DNA from: Meiothermus sp.
GTDB taxonomy: Bacteria > Deinococcota > Deinococci > Deinococcales > Thermaceae
Length of the DNA stretch: 64,000 bases
NCBI GenBank assembly: GCA_026004095.1
Contig: BPIL01000011.1
Location: 1 to 64,000, forward strand
Direction: 5' to 3'
Shown piece by piece: positions 25,602 to 33,689 of this stretch (position 1 is its first letter; every line of letters starts with the position of its first letter). The notes under the pieces were generated by a model. The model was given only the letters and a program-made list of their open reading frames with translations, searched no databases and was not told the DNA's origin. The translations under genes were made by a program, and so were the position numbers.

Positions 25602-26216
25602 ATGTTTAGTGGAATTGTCGAGGAAACAGGGGTCATCCGCGAGGCCCGCGAGATGGGTGGGCTGCGGCGGCTTTTCATCGAGGCCCAGCGGGCGCTGGAG
25701 GGCACCAGGCCCGGGGATTCGGTGGCGGTTTCGGGTGTCTGCTTGACCGTGGTGGAGCTGGGCTCCGCGGGCTTTGCCGTGGAGCTGGCCCAGGAGACCC
25801 TCCGCCGGACAGCCCGGCGCTGGGAGGTGGGGCAGCGGGTCAACCTCGAGCGCGCTTTGGCGCTGGGCGACCGGCTGGGCGGGCACCTTGTCACGGGCCA
25901 CGTGGACGGGCGGGCCCGGGTGGTGCGGATCAACCGCGAGATGGGGGCCTGGGATGTCTGGCTCGAGGTGCCGCAGGAGCTTGCGCGCTACATCGCCCCC
26001 AAGGGCTCGGTGGCCCTGGACGGGGTTTCGCTGACGGTGGCCGGCGTCGAGGGCCGCCGCTTCTGGGTGACGCTGATCCCCCACACCCTGGAGGTCACCA
26101 CCCTGAAGGAGCTGGCGGAGGGGGATGAGGTGAACCTCGAGGTCGATCTGCTGGCCCGCTACCTGGAGCGTCTGGTGAGCACAACAGGAGGACGCGATGC
26201 TCAGCTCGATTCCTGA
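25602..26216 (+). CDS. ribE: Riboflavin synthase alpha subunit
   Basis: A 204-residue protein starting MFSGIVEETGVIREAREMGG at ATG 25602, preceded by GAGGTGAG; a GTG six bases earlier is also in frame. Two homologous barrel repeats are visible, each with a LxVSGVCLTV-type motif: VAVSGVCLTVVE near residue 42 and VALDGVSLTVAG near 139, plus GGHLVTGHVDGRARVV. The enzyme dismutates two lumazine molecules to riboflavin. Its end overlaps the ribBA start by 20 bases, so expression is coupled. Confidence 0.95.
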   Translation: MFSGIVEETGVIREAREMGGLRRLFIEAQRALEGTRPGDSVAVSGVCLTVVELGSAGFAVELAQETLRRTARRWEVGQRVNLERALALGDRLGGHLVTGHVDGRARVVRINREMGAWDVWLEVPQELARYIAPKGSVALDGVSLTVAGVEGRRFWVTLIPHTLEVTTLKELAEGDEVNLEVDLLARYLERLVSTTGGRDAQLDS

Positions 26217-27396
26217 ACTTTTGGAGGAGATCCGGGCCGGTCGCCCGGTCATCCTGGTGGACGACGAGGACCGGGAGAACGAAGGCGACCTGGTCATGCC
26301 CGCTGAACACATGACCACCGAGTGGATGGCCTTCATGATCCGCTACACCGGGGGGGTGGTCTGCCTGGCGATGACCGAGGCCTGGGCCGATCACCTCGAG
26401 CTGCCCCCCATGGTGCGGGACAACACCGCGCCCCGGGGTACGGCCTTCACGGTCTCCATCGAGGCCCGCGAGGGGGTGACCACCGGCATCAGCGCCGCCG
26501 ACCGGGCCACCACGGTGCGCCTGGCCGCCAAAGACGGCGTGACGGCCGCGGACTTCGTGCGCCCGGGTCACGTCTTCCCGCTGCGGGCCCGGGAGGGCGG
26601 GGTGCTGCGCCGCGCCGGCCACACCGAGGCCAGCGTGGATCTGTGCCGCCTGGCCGGGCTCAAGCCGGTGGCGGCCATCAGCGAGCTCATGCACGACGAC
26701 GGCACCATGATGCGCCTGCCCGCCATCCTTGAGTTCGCCGCTCAACACGGCCTGCGGGTGGGCACCATTGCCGAGCTGATTCGCTATAGGTTGAGCCTGG
26801 GCGAAGGCTACGTGGCGCGCGAGGCTGAAGCCGCCCTGCCCACCCAGTACGGGGAGTTCAGGATCATCGCCTACCGCGACACCCTCACCGGCGAGGAGCA
26901 CGCCGCGCTGGTCATGGGGGAGGTGGCGGGGGGCGGGCCGCTGCTGGTGCGCATGCATTCGGAGTGCCTGACCGGGGATGTGCTGCACAGCCTGCGCTGC
27001 GACTGCGGTTTCCAGCGCGACCTGGCCCTGAAGATGATCGCCCAGGAGGGACGGGGGGTGCTGGTCTACCTGCGCCAGGAGGGGCGGGGCATCGGCCTGG
27101 TCAACAAAATTCGGGCCTACGCCCTGCAGGATAGGGGCCTGGACACCGTGGAGGCCAACCTGGCCCTGGGCTTCCCCCCAGATCTGCGCGATTACGGGGT
27201 GGGCGCGCAAATCCTCTACGACCTGGGCGTTCGCCGCATACGCCTGCTGACCAACAACCCCCGCAAGGTGCGGGCCCTCTCCGGCTACGGCCTCGAGATT
27301 CTCGAGCGGATCCCCCTGCGCAGCGGGGATAACCCACACAACAGGGGGTACCTGGCGGCCAAGCGGGATCGGCTGGGCCACTGGATGGACGGCTAA
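26197..27396 (+). CDS. ribBA: Bifunctional DHBP synthase / GTP cyclohydrolase II
   Basis: A 399-residue fusion. Residues 1-205 are 3,4-dihydroxy-2-butanone 4-phosphate synthase, with [20 protein letters not shown], the [10 protein letters not shown] motif and GHTEASVDL. Residues 206-399 are GTP cyclohydrolase II, with [20 protein letters not shown] (three zinc Cys), [32 protein letters not shown] and LTNNPRK. It makes both starting compounds of the pathway. GGAGGACGCG precedes the ATG inside the ribE end. It is the last gene of the riboswitch-controlled operon. Confidence 0.96.
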   Translation: MLSSIPELLEEIRAGRPVILVDDEDRENEGDLVMPAEHMTTEWMAFMIRYTGGVVCLAMTEAWADHLELPPMVRDNTAPRGTAFTVSIEAREGVTTGISAADRATTVRLAAKDGVTAADFVRPGHVFPLRAREGGVLRRAGHTEASVDLCRLAGLKPVAAISELMHDDGTMMRLPAILEFAAQHGLRVGTIAELIRYRLSLGEGYVAREAEAALPTQYGEFRIIAYRDTLTGEEHAALVMGEVAGGGPLLVRMHSECLTGDVLHSLRCDCGFQRDLALKMIAQEGRGVLVYLRQEGRGIGLVNKIRAYALQDRGLDTVEANLALGFPPDLRDYGVGAQILYDLGVRRIRLLTNNPRKVRALSGYGLEILERIPLRSGDNPHNRGYLAAKRDRLGHWMDG

Positions 27397-27427
27397 CCGG
27401 GGCCTAGCACTGCGGCGCAGGCTGCTG

Positions 27428-27452
27428 CCCCAAAGGGGCTCGTCCTTTGGGG
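27428..27452 (+). terminator. Stem-loop after ribBA
   Basis: CCCCAAAGG and CCTTTGGGG pair perfectly over 9 bp with a 7-base loop, 31 bases after the ribBA stop. There is no T-run, so it is either a weak terminator or an mRNA-stabilising hairpin. Confidence 0.5.
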
Positions 27453-27555
27453 TCGGCCTGGTGCGCTGGGTCTGTCCGACCTGACCACCGCCCAACTTGC
27501 ATGGTTCGGGGTGGGGTGTGTTCACGCACCGGCCCTGGGATGAGGCCCGATGTAA

Positions 27556-27584
27556 TAGACAGACCAGACCAGACCATATATAAT
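27556..27584 (+). promoter_or_regulatory. Promoter of the Phd/PIN toxin-antitoxin pair
   Basis: TAGACA (27556-27561) and a perfect TATAAT (27579-27584) are 17 bases apart, 17 bases before the antitoxin ATG. The spacer is made of tandem AGACC units, a likely site for antitoxin autorepression. A region without genes (27397-27601) lies between ribBA and this promoter. Confidence 0.65.
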
Positions 27585-27601
27585 GCGCCCGGGGGTAGGT
27601 T

Positions 27602-27856
27602 ATGCCTGTGGTCACCAACATTGCCGAAGCCAAGGCCCAGCTCTCCAAGCTCGTCGAGCGTGCAGAGCGCGGAGAGACCATTATCATTGGGCGCAACGAT
27701 CGCCCGGTGGCCATGCTGGTGCCCTACCAGGAGGTAAAGCTGCCGCGCCCATTGGGAGGGCTTAAGGGCCAAATCTGGATTGCACCGGACTTTAACGAGT
27801 GCGATGGGGAAATCCAGCGTATGTTTGAGGAGAGCGGCGTTGAATCTGCTCCTTGA
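27602..27856 (+). CDS. Phd/YefM-type antitoxin
   Basis: An 84-residue protein starting MPVVTNIAEAKAQLSKLVER. The pattern TNIAEAKAQLSKLVERAERGETIIIGRNDRPVAMLVP is the Phd/YefM DNA-binding fold (residues 1-50). It is followed by a disordered, acidic C-terminal tail that would wrap the toxin. The toxin gene starts inside its last codons. It should neutralise the PIN toxin and repress the shared promoter. It probably stabilises the replicon. Confidence 0.9.
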   Translation: MPVVTNIAEAKAQLSKLVERAERGETIIIGRNDRPVAMLVPYQEVKLPRPLGGLKGQIWIAPDFNECDGEIQRMFEESGVESAP

Positions 27857-28217
27857 CACCCACGTGCTGTTATGGGCCTTTGCCGACGATCCCCGACTTT
27901 CGGCAGAGGCCCGTGAACTCATCACCAACGGTGAAAACCTGGTGTTTGTCAGTGCGGTCAGCGCGTGGGAAATCGCTATCAAAAAAGCCTTGGGTAAGCT
28001 CAGCTTGCCGGGTGACTTTGAAGCCCACCTGCGCTACCACCGATACACCCCCCTTCCCGTCACCGTTGCTCACGCCTTGGCCGTGGAGACTTTACCCTGG
28101 CACCACAACGATCCTTTTGATCGACTTTTAGTAGCCCAGGCCCACCAAGAGCGGCTGGTGCTTCTCACAGCAGATCAGCGACTCTCCCGCTATGGGGAAT
28201 GGGTACGGCTGGTCTAG
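27840..28217 (+). CDS. vapC: PIN-domain toxin (VapC type)
   Basis: A 125-residue protein from TTG 27840, overlapping the antitoxin end; the open frame extends back to 27780. It starts LNLLLDTHVLLWAFADDPRL, the type II toxin PIN N-terminus with the first Asp. SAWEIAIKKALGKL carries the conserved Glu, HNDPFDRLLVAQA the third acid and LLTADQRLSRY the fourth. VapC toxins cut tRNA or rRNA. The PIN/Phd pairing is common. All catalytic residues are present. Confidence 0.9.
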   Translation: MNLLLDTHVLLWAFADDPRLSAEARELITNGENLVFVSAVSAWEIAIKKALGKLSLPGDFEAHLRYHRYTPLPVTVAHALAVETLPWHHNDPFDRLLVAQAHQERLVLLTADQRLSRYGEWVRLV

Positions 28218-28338
28218 CAAGGTTGCTGACCGCGTGATGCCCCCTAGAGACCGCTAACTAGCCGTCCGTAAAAGCTCCACAGTTTTTGCCGTCATCAGAA
28301 CTGAGAAGGCCAACCAGTGCCAGCCTCGCAAGGTCTCA

Positions 28339-29474
28339 TATGAAATCCTTTTGATTCATTCCCCTAACATCCCCCCGGCCACCAGTGAAATAGGGTGTAG
28401 CTCTGGATAAGCGCGGGCTGGGTTTGTAGGTAAGCGCACCGGGCTTCCACCTTGGCCCACAGCTCCTCTTCATCCTGCACCTGCCCATTGGCCACGACCG
28501 CGTCAATGAGCCCCCAGGTTCGTTCTACCGGCTGCAACTCGGGCGAGTAGGGTGGCAGATAACACAGCCCCAGGCCCTTGGCTGGCTCCACCCGCCCCGA
28601 GGTGTGCCAGCCAGCCTGATCCAGCACCACCAGTACCAGCTTGCCCGCCCCCGCCCCCCGTAGCCGGGCAAAGGCCTCCAACACCAACTGGAACCCCTCC
28701 ACCGAGACCGAGGGCAGCAGCCAGTACTCGCTTTCCCCCGTACCCGGTCTTATGAAGGCGTACACATACAGCCAGCGATAGCGGGGCCGCTCCTGCGCTA
28801 GCGGCGTCCTCCCTCGCAAGGCCCATACCCGTCGGCGGATGGGCTTCAGCCCTATTCGGTGCTCATCAAAGCCCCACACCTCCAACTCCAGTTCAGGAAA
28901 GAGCAACCTGAACAGGAAAACCATCAGAAAGAGCTTTTTTTGAAAGCCTCCTGCCGCTTCGCATCCGCCTCCCGGTGGCGCGGCCGGGGGCGCAGCGGGG
29001 CCAGGCCCAGGCGACGCATCCAGTACCAGGCCCGCCGCCCATCCACCGGACGTCCCAGCCTTTCAGCCAGCCACTCCGCAGCGTTGCGAATGCTCCAAAG
29101 CCCGTCCCTGGGATGGGGCTGGAGGAGGGCCTGGCGGAAGCCCTCCTGGAGTTCGGGCGGTACGAGGGGGGCCCGGCCTTTGTTCTCGTGCCGCAGATTC
29201 TTCATGGGCAGGCCCTGATTGTAGCGGTGGATTACCTGACGCACCCAGCGATCGGTATAGCCCAGATTCCTGGCTACCTCGGGGATGCTCTGACCCCTGG
29301 CCAGCAGCCAGAGAGCGTGCCAGCGGGCGCGTTCGGTGTGGTCTTGGGACTCCCGGTAGAGGGCGTGGAGGTTATCCGGATGGTGTCGCAGTTGGAGTTC
29401 CAACCGGGGGCGGCGCTGATGTTGGGCCAGTTGCATGGCTCCATTTTAGTGGAAAGAGTCTTGAAGATTTCTTA
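28339..29474 (-). mobile_element. IS630-type element, copy 2
   Basis: Same length (1136 bp) and encoded proteins as copies 1 and 3, in reverse orientation. It lies inside the IS5 copy 2 transposase. Compared with the uninterrupted IS5 copy at 4660-4680, removing the element and one TGA restores the sequence exactly, which proves a 3-bp target duplication. Confidence 0.9.
28364..29436 (-). CDS. IS630-family transposase by -1 frameshift (copy 2)
   Basis: Two overlapping frames, 28924-29436 (HTH half) and 28364-28924 (DDE half), encode proteins identical to copy 1. The seven-base slippery run lies at 28935-28941 (T on the plus strand). Identity among three copies points to recent spread and an active transposase. 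Confidence 0.85.
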
Positions 29475-30294
29475 TCAGCCAGCCGCTCATAGTCGCGCGC
29501 CAGCCTGCGAAACCGGGATGTCCAGGCAAACGAACGTTCCACCACCCAACGCTTCGGCAGCAGGACGAATCCTCGTCTAGCACCCTCCACCTTGACCACA
29601 CACAGGGCGATTCCTTCCGCCTCCGCCGCTTGTGCTGCCTCTTCTCCGGTGTAACCCTGATCCACAAAGGCCACGGCCACCTGCGCCCCAGTAACTTCCT
29701 GTAGCCGTTGGCTCAGTGCCCCCACCTGGGCCCGTTCCTGTTCGCTGGCCGCCGTCACCACCAAAGCCAGCAGATGGCCCAACGTATCCACCGCCAGGTG
29801 AACCTTGCTCCCCTTGCGTCGCTTGTGCCCGTCATACCCGGCCCGCCCCCCACTTTGCGGGGTGGACTGCAGGGTGCGAGCGTCGTAGATGGCAGCACTG
29901 GGGTGGGCGGCTTTGCCCTGGAGCATTCGCAGGGTCATGCGCAGATCATGTACCAGGTCTTCGAAGACCCCCCGGTTCATCCAGCGGTAGGCTTGCGCCT
30001 GAACGATATGGGGGGGTGGGAAGTCGTGGGGGAGGTAGTCCCATTGAGCACCGGTTCGGACCATCCAACGCAGGGCGTTGAACACTTCGCGCAGGTCATA
30101 CTTGCGCTGGGGAGCCTCTAGCGGAGCGAGGGTCAAATAGGGCAGCACCAGGGCCCATTCCTCATCACTCACGTCCGATGGGTAGGTACGACGGTTCATG
30201 ATCTAAACATAATCGCATGGCCTGATTTGGGTAAGGTGGTTTGTAGATTCTAGCGCCAAAAGTTCGCTGTAGGGGTGTTCCCCGAACTGAGAGG

Positions 30295-31308
30295 TCAGGG
30301 GGAGGTGAGGATGGTGCCGTCCGCCCCCACCGCCACGAACCGGCCGCCACCGTAGGCGACGCTCCAAAGCGTGTTCGAGGTGCCCGAGGTCTGACTTGTC
30401 CAGGTGACGCCGTCGGGGGAGGTGAGGATGGTGCCGTCCGCCCCCACCGCCACGAACCGGCCGCCACCGTAGGCGACGCCCCGAAGCGAGTTCGAGGTGC
30501 CCGAGGTGCGGGGCGTCCAGGTGACCCCGTCGGGGGAGGTAAGGACGGTGCCGTCATCCCCCACCGCCACGAACTGGCTGATCCCGTAGGCGACGCTCCA
30601 AAGCGTGTTCGGGGTGCCCGAGGTGCGGGGCGTCCAGGTGACCCCGTCGGGGGAGGTGAGGATGGTGCCAGCGAATCCCACCGCCACGAACCGGCCGCCC
30701 CCGTAGGCGATGCCGTGAAGCCAGGTTCCGGCATCCGAGGTCTGACTTGTCCAGGCGACCCCGTCGGGGGAGGTGAGGACGGTGCCGTCATCCCCCACCG
30801 CCACGAACTGGCTGATCCCGTAGGCGACGCTCCAAAGCGTGTTCGGGGTGCCCGAGGTGCGGGGCGTCCAGGTGACCCCGTCGGGGGAGGTGAGGACGGT
30901 GCTGTCATCCCCTACCGCCACGAACTGGTCGCCCCCGTAAGCGACACCCCCAAGCCAGCTTCCGGTGCCCGAGATGGGGGGTGTCCAGGCGACCCCGTCG
31001 GGGGAAGTGAGGACGGCGCCGCCATCCCCCACCGCCACGAACTGGCCGCCCCCATGGGCGATGCCGTAAAGCTCGCTCGGGGTGCCCGAGGTGCGGGGCG
31101 TCCAGGTGACTCCTTCGGGGGAGGTTAGAACGGCGCTTCCATCCCCCACCGCCATGAACTGGCTGGCCCCGTAGGCGACACCGTAAAACGATCCAGCACG
31201 CCAGAACCAGCTGGCCCCAACATCGGGGGATTTTCGACAGCCTGCCAGCATTACCAGCACTAACAGAACCAACAGCCAGAGGTAGCGAAAGGGGATCATC
31301 TGTGACAT
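30295..31308 (-). CDS. Lipoprotein with tandem 40-residue propeller-like repeats, cut short
   Basis: A 340-residue frame from 31317; ATG 31305 (MSQMIPFRYLWLLVLLVLVM) is a likely start. The hydrophobic stretch ends in the lipobox LAGC, so the protein should be a membrane-anchored lipoprotein. About eight repeats follow, with the pattern VAYGGGRFVAVGDDGTILTS then PDGVTWTPRTSGT. These resemble sorting-associated or photosystem II stability/BNR-like beta-propeller repeats. The frame stops in mid-repeat (...TILTSP) next to the IS5 copy, so the C-terminus appears lost. Function is unknown. Confidence 0.7.
   Translation of the reverse strand: MSQMIPFRYLWLLVLLVLVMLAGCRKSPDVGASWFWRAGSFYGVAYGASQFMAVGDGSAVLTSPEGVTWTPRTSGTPSELYGIAHGGGQFVAVGDGGAVLTSPDGVAWTPPISGTGSWLGGVAYGGDQFVAVGDDSTVLTSPDGVTWTPRTSGTPNTLWSVAYGISQFVAVGDDGTVLTSPDGVAWTSQTSDAGTWLHGIAYGGGRFVAVGFAGTILTSPDGVTWTPRTSGTPNTLWSVAYGISQFVAVGDDGTVLTSPDGVTWTPRTSGTSNSLRGVAYGGGRFVAVGADGTILTSPDGVTWTSQTSGTSNTLWSVAYGGGRFVAVGADGTILTSP
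30297..31150 (-). repeat. Tandem 120-bp coding repeats
   Basis: Units of 120 bp encode the 40-residue repeats of the lipoprotein. Several are nearly identical at the DNA level; for example the stretches around 30480-30620 and 30780-30890 share long exact runs. This suggests recent duplication or gene conversion. Confidence 0.7.
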
Positions 31309-31357
31309 GATCCTCACTTATAGCAAACCTCGGCCCAGAACTCAAAGGGGTTGCATC

Positions 31358-32425
31358 TCAGAGTTTCCGTACCGGGAAAGCCTCCCAGCGCGGGGTATCG
31401 AACGCCACAAGCGGCCTGGAACTACAGAGCTGGGCTCGGTGGGCAGCGGTGCGTGAGGCCCCTGGACGGCTCCACTGCATCCCCGAACGCTTCATGCGGG
31501 CACCAATCACATGCTTGTTCATGCCCTCCACCTGCCCTGACCCAATCGGCCAGCCCCTGGCCCGGTAGGCGGGATAGTGCATCCGCTCCGGCGCGGTCGG
31601 GGGAGGACGGTAGGTTCGCAGCCACAAGGCCCGCTCCTGCCTGCGCTCCACTTCCGACCAGCCCAGTTGCTGCATGACCAGACCGCCCCGTCCGATACCC
31701 CTATCAGCACATCCCCCCGCGCGCACCCCGGCTGCCCGGAGCAGCCCTGCCACCCGCGGCAGCAGTTCCTCTGGGGTCATCACCCCCGCCAGGCGGCTAC
31801 GGGCCCTGGGGTGGTGGGCCGGATAGACCAGGGCACACTTGATCTCGATCCCCTCGCAGGTGTGGGTCTGGGGCTGGGGTTGTCCCCCTACCCGCACCCC
31901 ATCCACCTCCAGTACCATCAACCGTCCCCCTCCCTCGGCTAAGGCAGTCCAGGCCTGCTGCGCCAGGTGGGTGTGCACTGCTTCGGCCCACCGCTCGCTG
32001 TAGGCTGCGTGTAGCCGGGCCAGCTCCGCCGCCTCCTCATACGGCAGCCGGCCGGCCAGCTCCATCAGGCGTTCCAGCGCCCCGGGGGTGTACCCGCTAC
32101 TGTCCAGGCTTGCATCCAGCCGGCGGCTATGTTCCCGTCCGGTCTCGTCCCGCAGCCGCTGTACACCGGTCTGGATCCTTCCCCACGGACTCTGCACCTC
32201 GACCCACCGAACCCCCACCTTCCGCCACCCAGGCGGTATCTCCAGGGGGGAAAGCGCCTGGGTCTCTTCGGCCAGGCCTTGCATCACTGCCCTGAGCAGC
32301 TCCGGATTATACCGCAGCATGGCCGCTTCGATTCCGGCCAGGCCGACGCCAGGTGCCAGGCTCTGTTCCAGGTCTTCCAGGTAGCGTTCAAAGGCTTGTT
32401 GGGCTTTGGCTTTCCAGTTTTTCAT
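31358..32425 (-). pseudogene. ISKra4-like transposase, probably missing its catalytic middle
   Basis: A 355-residue frame. The N-terminal half (MKNWKAKAQQAFERYLEDLE, then VRWVEVQSPWGRIQTGVQRL) and the C-terminal part (YPAYRARGWPIGSGQVEGMN, GARMKRSGMQWS) match UPF0236/ISKra4-type transposases. These usually have 450-500 residues. The expected GDGAxWIW...DxxH segment between the central MVLEVDGVRVGG and the C-terminal motif is absent; the sequence jumps from AAGVRAGGCADRGIG to ALWLRTYRPPP. It is an internally deleted copy unlikely to transpose alone. Confidence 0.6.
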
Positions 32426-32446
32426 GCCCTATTCTGGCATACGGAT

Positions 32447-33521
32447 TAGGAGTTACGCAGTTGGGTGAAGGATGTGGATGGGATTGGCCAGGTAACTTCG
32501 TATCGCCTCGCGAATGATGCTTGTCTTGGACTCGTACCAGCTCACCCCCGTCCGCAAGCGGTGTGCCTCCAGCCTGAGGAAAGCCCGCAGGGCCAGCAGC
32601 AGGTGGCCTAAGACCGAAACCTTCTTCCTCACCTGGGCCCGCTCCACCCCGCAACACCCCTTGAGGCCCCGGTGGTAGACCTCTATACCCCATCCCGCCC
32701 GCTCCAGCTCCCCCCGTTGCTCCTCGCGCATCCCCAGGTCGTTGGTCGCCCAGTACTCCGCGTCCCCGTCTTTTGAAACCGTCCGGAACACCCTGACCAA
32801 ACCAAAACCCTTCAGGTGCACCACCCGTCCCGCCGGGGGTATCTCTACCTCGCTCACCGGCCGCAGCCCCGCCCCCTCAGGGTTCACCAGGCGGTTCCCC
32901 TTCAGCCGGGTGAGGAAGCGCCAGCCCAGGCCAACAATCCCCTTCAGGTTCTCCAGCGAAGCGTACCAGCTATCCATCAGCACGTACGCCGGGGCAAAGC
33001 CCCGTCCCTTGGCCACCCGCAGCATCTCCAGAAAGTGCGCGTTCTTGCTCGGGCCCCCCGAAGGCTTGTCGTAGACCCGGAAGTCACAGGGGATGAGAGC
33101 CTGGCCCTCCGTCCACAGCAGGGTCATGAGGGCGATCCCCTTGACCACCCGCTGGTGCTTGCCGCTCCAGTGGTAGGTCACCAACTCCATCCGCCGGGCG
33201 TAGGGTTTATCCAGGGTGGTATCATCCAGCACCAAAAGCCCTCGGGTGGGCTCCACCAAGGCCCTGGCCTCCTGCCACAGCGCCTCCGTGTCGGGAGGCT
33301 GTCGCTGGAGCAGACGGGTGAAGGCATCGTGGGCTGGGGCCTCTGGTTGGCAGCGGGCGGCTTCGCTGCAGGTAAAGACCCTCTGGGCAGCGATGAGGAA
33401 GTGGATGTAGTCCAGGTCGTTGCACTTTGGTGGGTTCATAGCAGCTAATCCCTCTTAGTCTGTGTGCTTTGCAGAAAAGGGTAGCCGAGTAGAGGGGAGG
33501 AAGGCAACTGCGTAACTCCTA
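32447..33521 (-). mobile_element. IS4/IS701-type element (1075 bp), complete
   Basis: The ends TAGGAGTTACGCAGTTG (32447 on) and CAACTGCGTAACTCCTA (to 33521) are perfect inverted repeats. ACGGAT is duplicated on both sides (32441-32446 and 33522-33527). It encodes one intact transposase and interrupts the leader of the ISKra4-like element. Confidence 0.9.
32453..33439 (-). CDS. IS4/IS701-type DDE transposase
   Basis: A 328-residue intact protein starting MNPPKCNDLDYIHFLIAAQR. LLVLDDTTLDKPYA gives the first catalytic Asp, YVLMDSWYASLENLKGI the second, and GIEVYHRGLKGCCGVERAQ the Glu of the YREK-like region. Length, complete terminal repeats and a clean 6-bp target duplication indicate a functional element. 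The family is IS4-like; I place it nearest the IS701 group from the motif spacing, with moderate certainty. Confidence 0.88.
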   Translation of the reverse strand: MNPPKCNDLDYIHFLIAAQRVFTCSEAARCQPEAPAHDAFTRLLQRQPPDTEALWQEARALVEPTRGLLVLDDTTLDKPYARRMELVTYHWSGKHQRVVKGIALMTLLWTEGQALIPCDFRVYDKPSGGPSKNAHFLEMLRVAKGRGFAPAYVLMDSWYASLENLKGIVGLGWRFLTRLKGNRLVNPEGAGLRPVSEVEIPPAGRVVHLKGFGLVRVFRTVSKDGDAEYWATNDLGMREEQRGELERAGWGIEVYHRGLKGCCGVERAQVRKKVSVLGHLLLALRAFLRLEAHRLRTGVSWYESKTSIIREAIRSYLANPIHILHPTA

Positions 33522-33689
33522 ACGGATTTTTGGAGATGCACCCCAAGGAGAAAATATGGCAGCGCAGGCTCTTGTGCGTGCCTGAGGTGAGCACTGGGGG
33601 GCCGCTAATGTCCAGCGAAGGTACACAGGCTAACCCAGGTTGTGCAAAATACCCTAGGGCGGTTTGACAAGCTGCTAATCTTTAGCAAT

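Larger units (their letters stand above)
28250..30199 (-). pseudogene. IS5-family transposase split by the IS630-type insertion
   Basis: The first 243 codons (from 30199, [15 protein letters not shown] to ARDYERLA) are almost identical to the transposase at 3946-4752. The reading then enters the IS630-type element at 29474. The remaining codons ([20 protein letters not shown] and the final residues) lie beyond it at about 28254-28335. The insertion falls in the C-terminal segment, after the last catalytic motif, but the protein is truncated and altered at its end. It is probably inactive. Confidence 0.85.
28248..30249 (-). mobile_element. IS5-family element, copy 2, interrupted by IS630-type copy 2
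   Basis: The ends match copy 1 at 3896-4758, and CTAG is present on both sides (28244-28247 and 30250-30253), a clean target duplication. Subtracting the nested 1136-bp element and one 3-bp repeat leaves exactly 863 bp, the length of copy 1. Confidence 0.85.
31347..33544 (-). mobile_element. ISKra4-like element, internally deleted, carrying a nested IS4/IS701 element
   Basis: GGGGTTGCATCTC at 31347-31359 and GAGATGCACCCC at 33533-33544 are inverted ends, with further matches inside (ACGGAAACT against ACGGATTTT). Between them lie the ISKra4-like transposase and, in its 5' leader, a complete 1075-bp element. Without that element only about 1.1 kb remains, short for this family, which fits an internal deletion. 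Confidence 0.6.
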
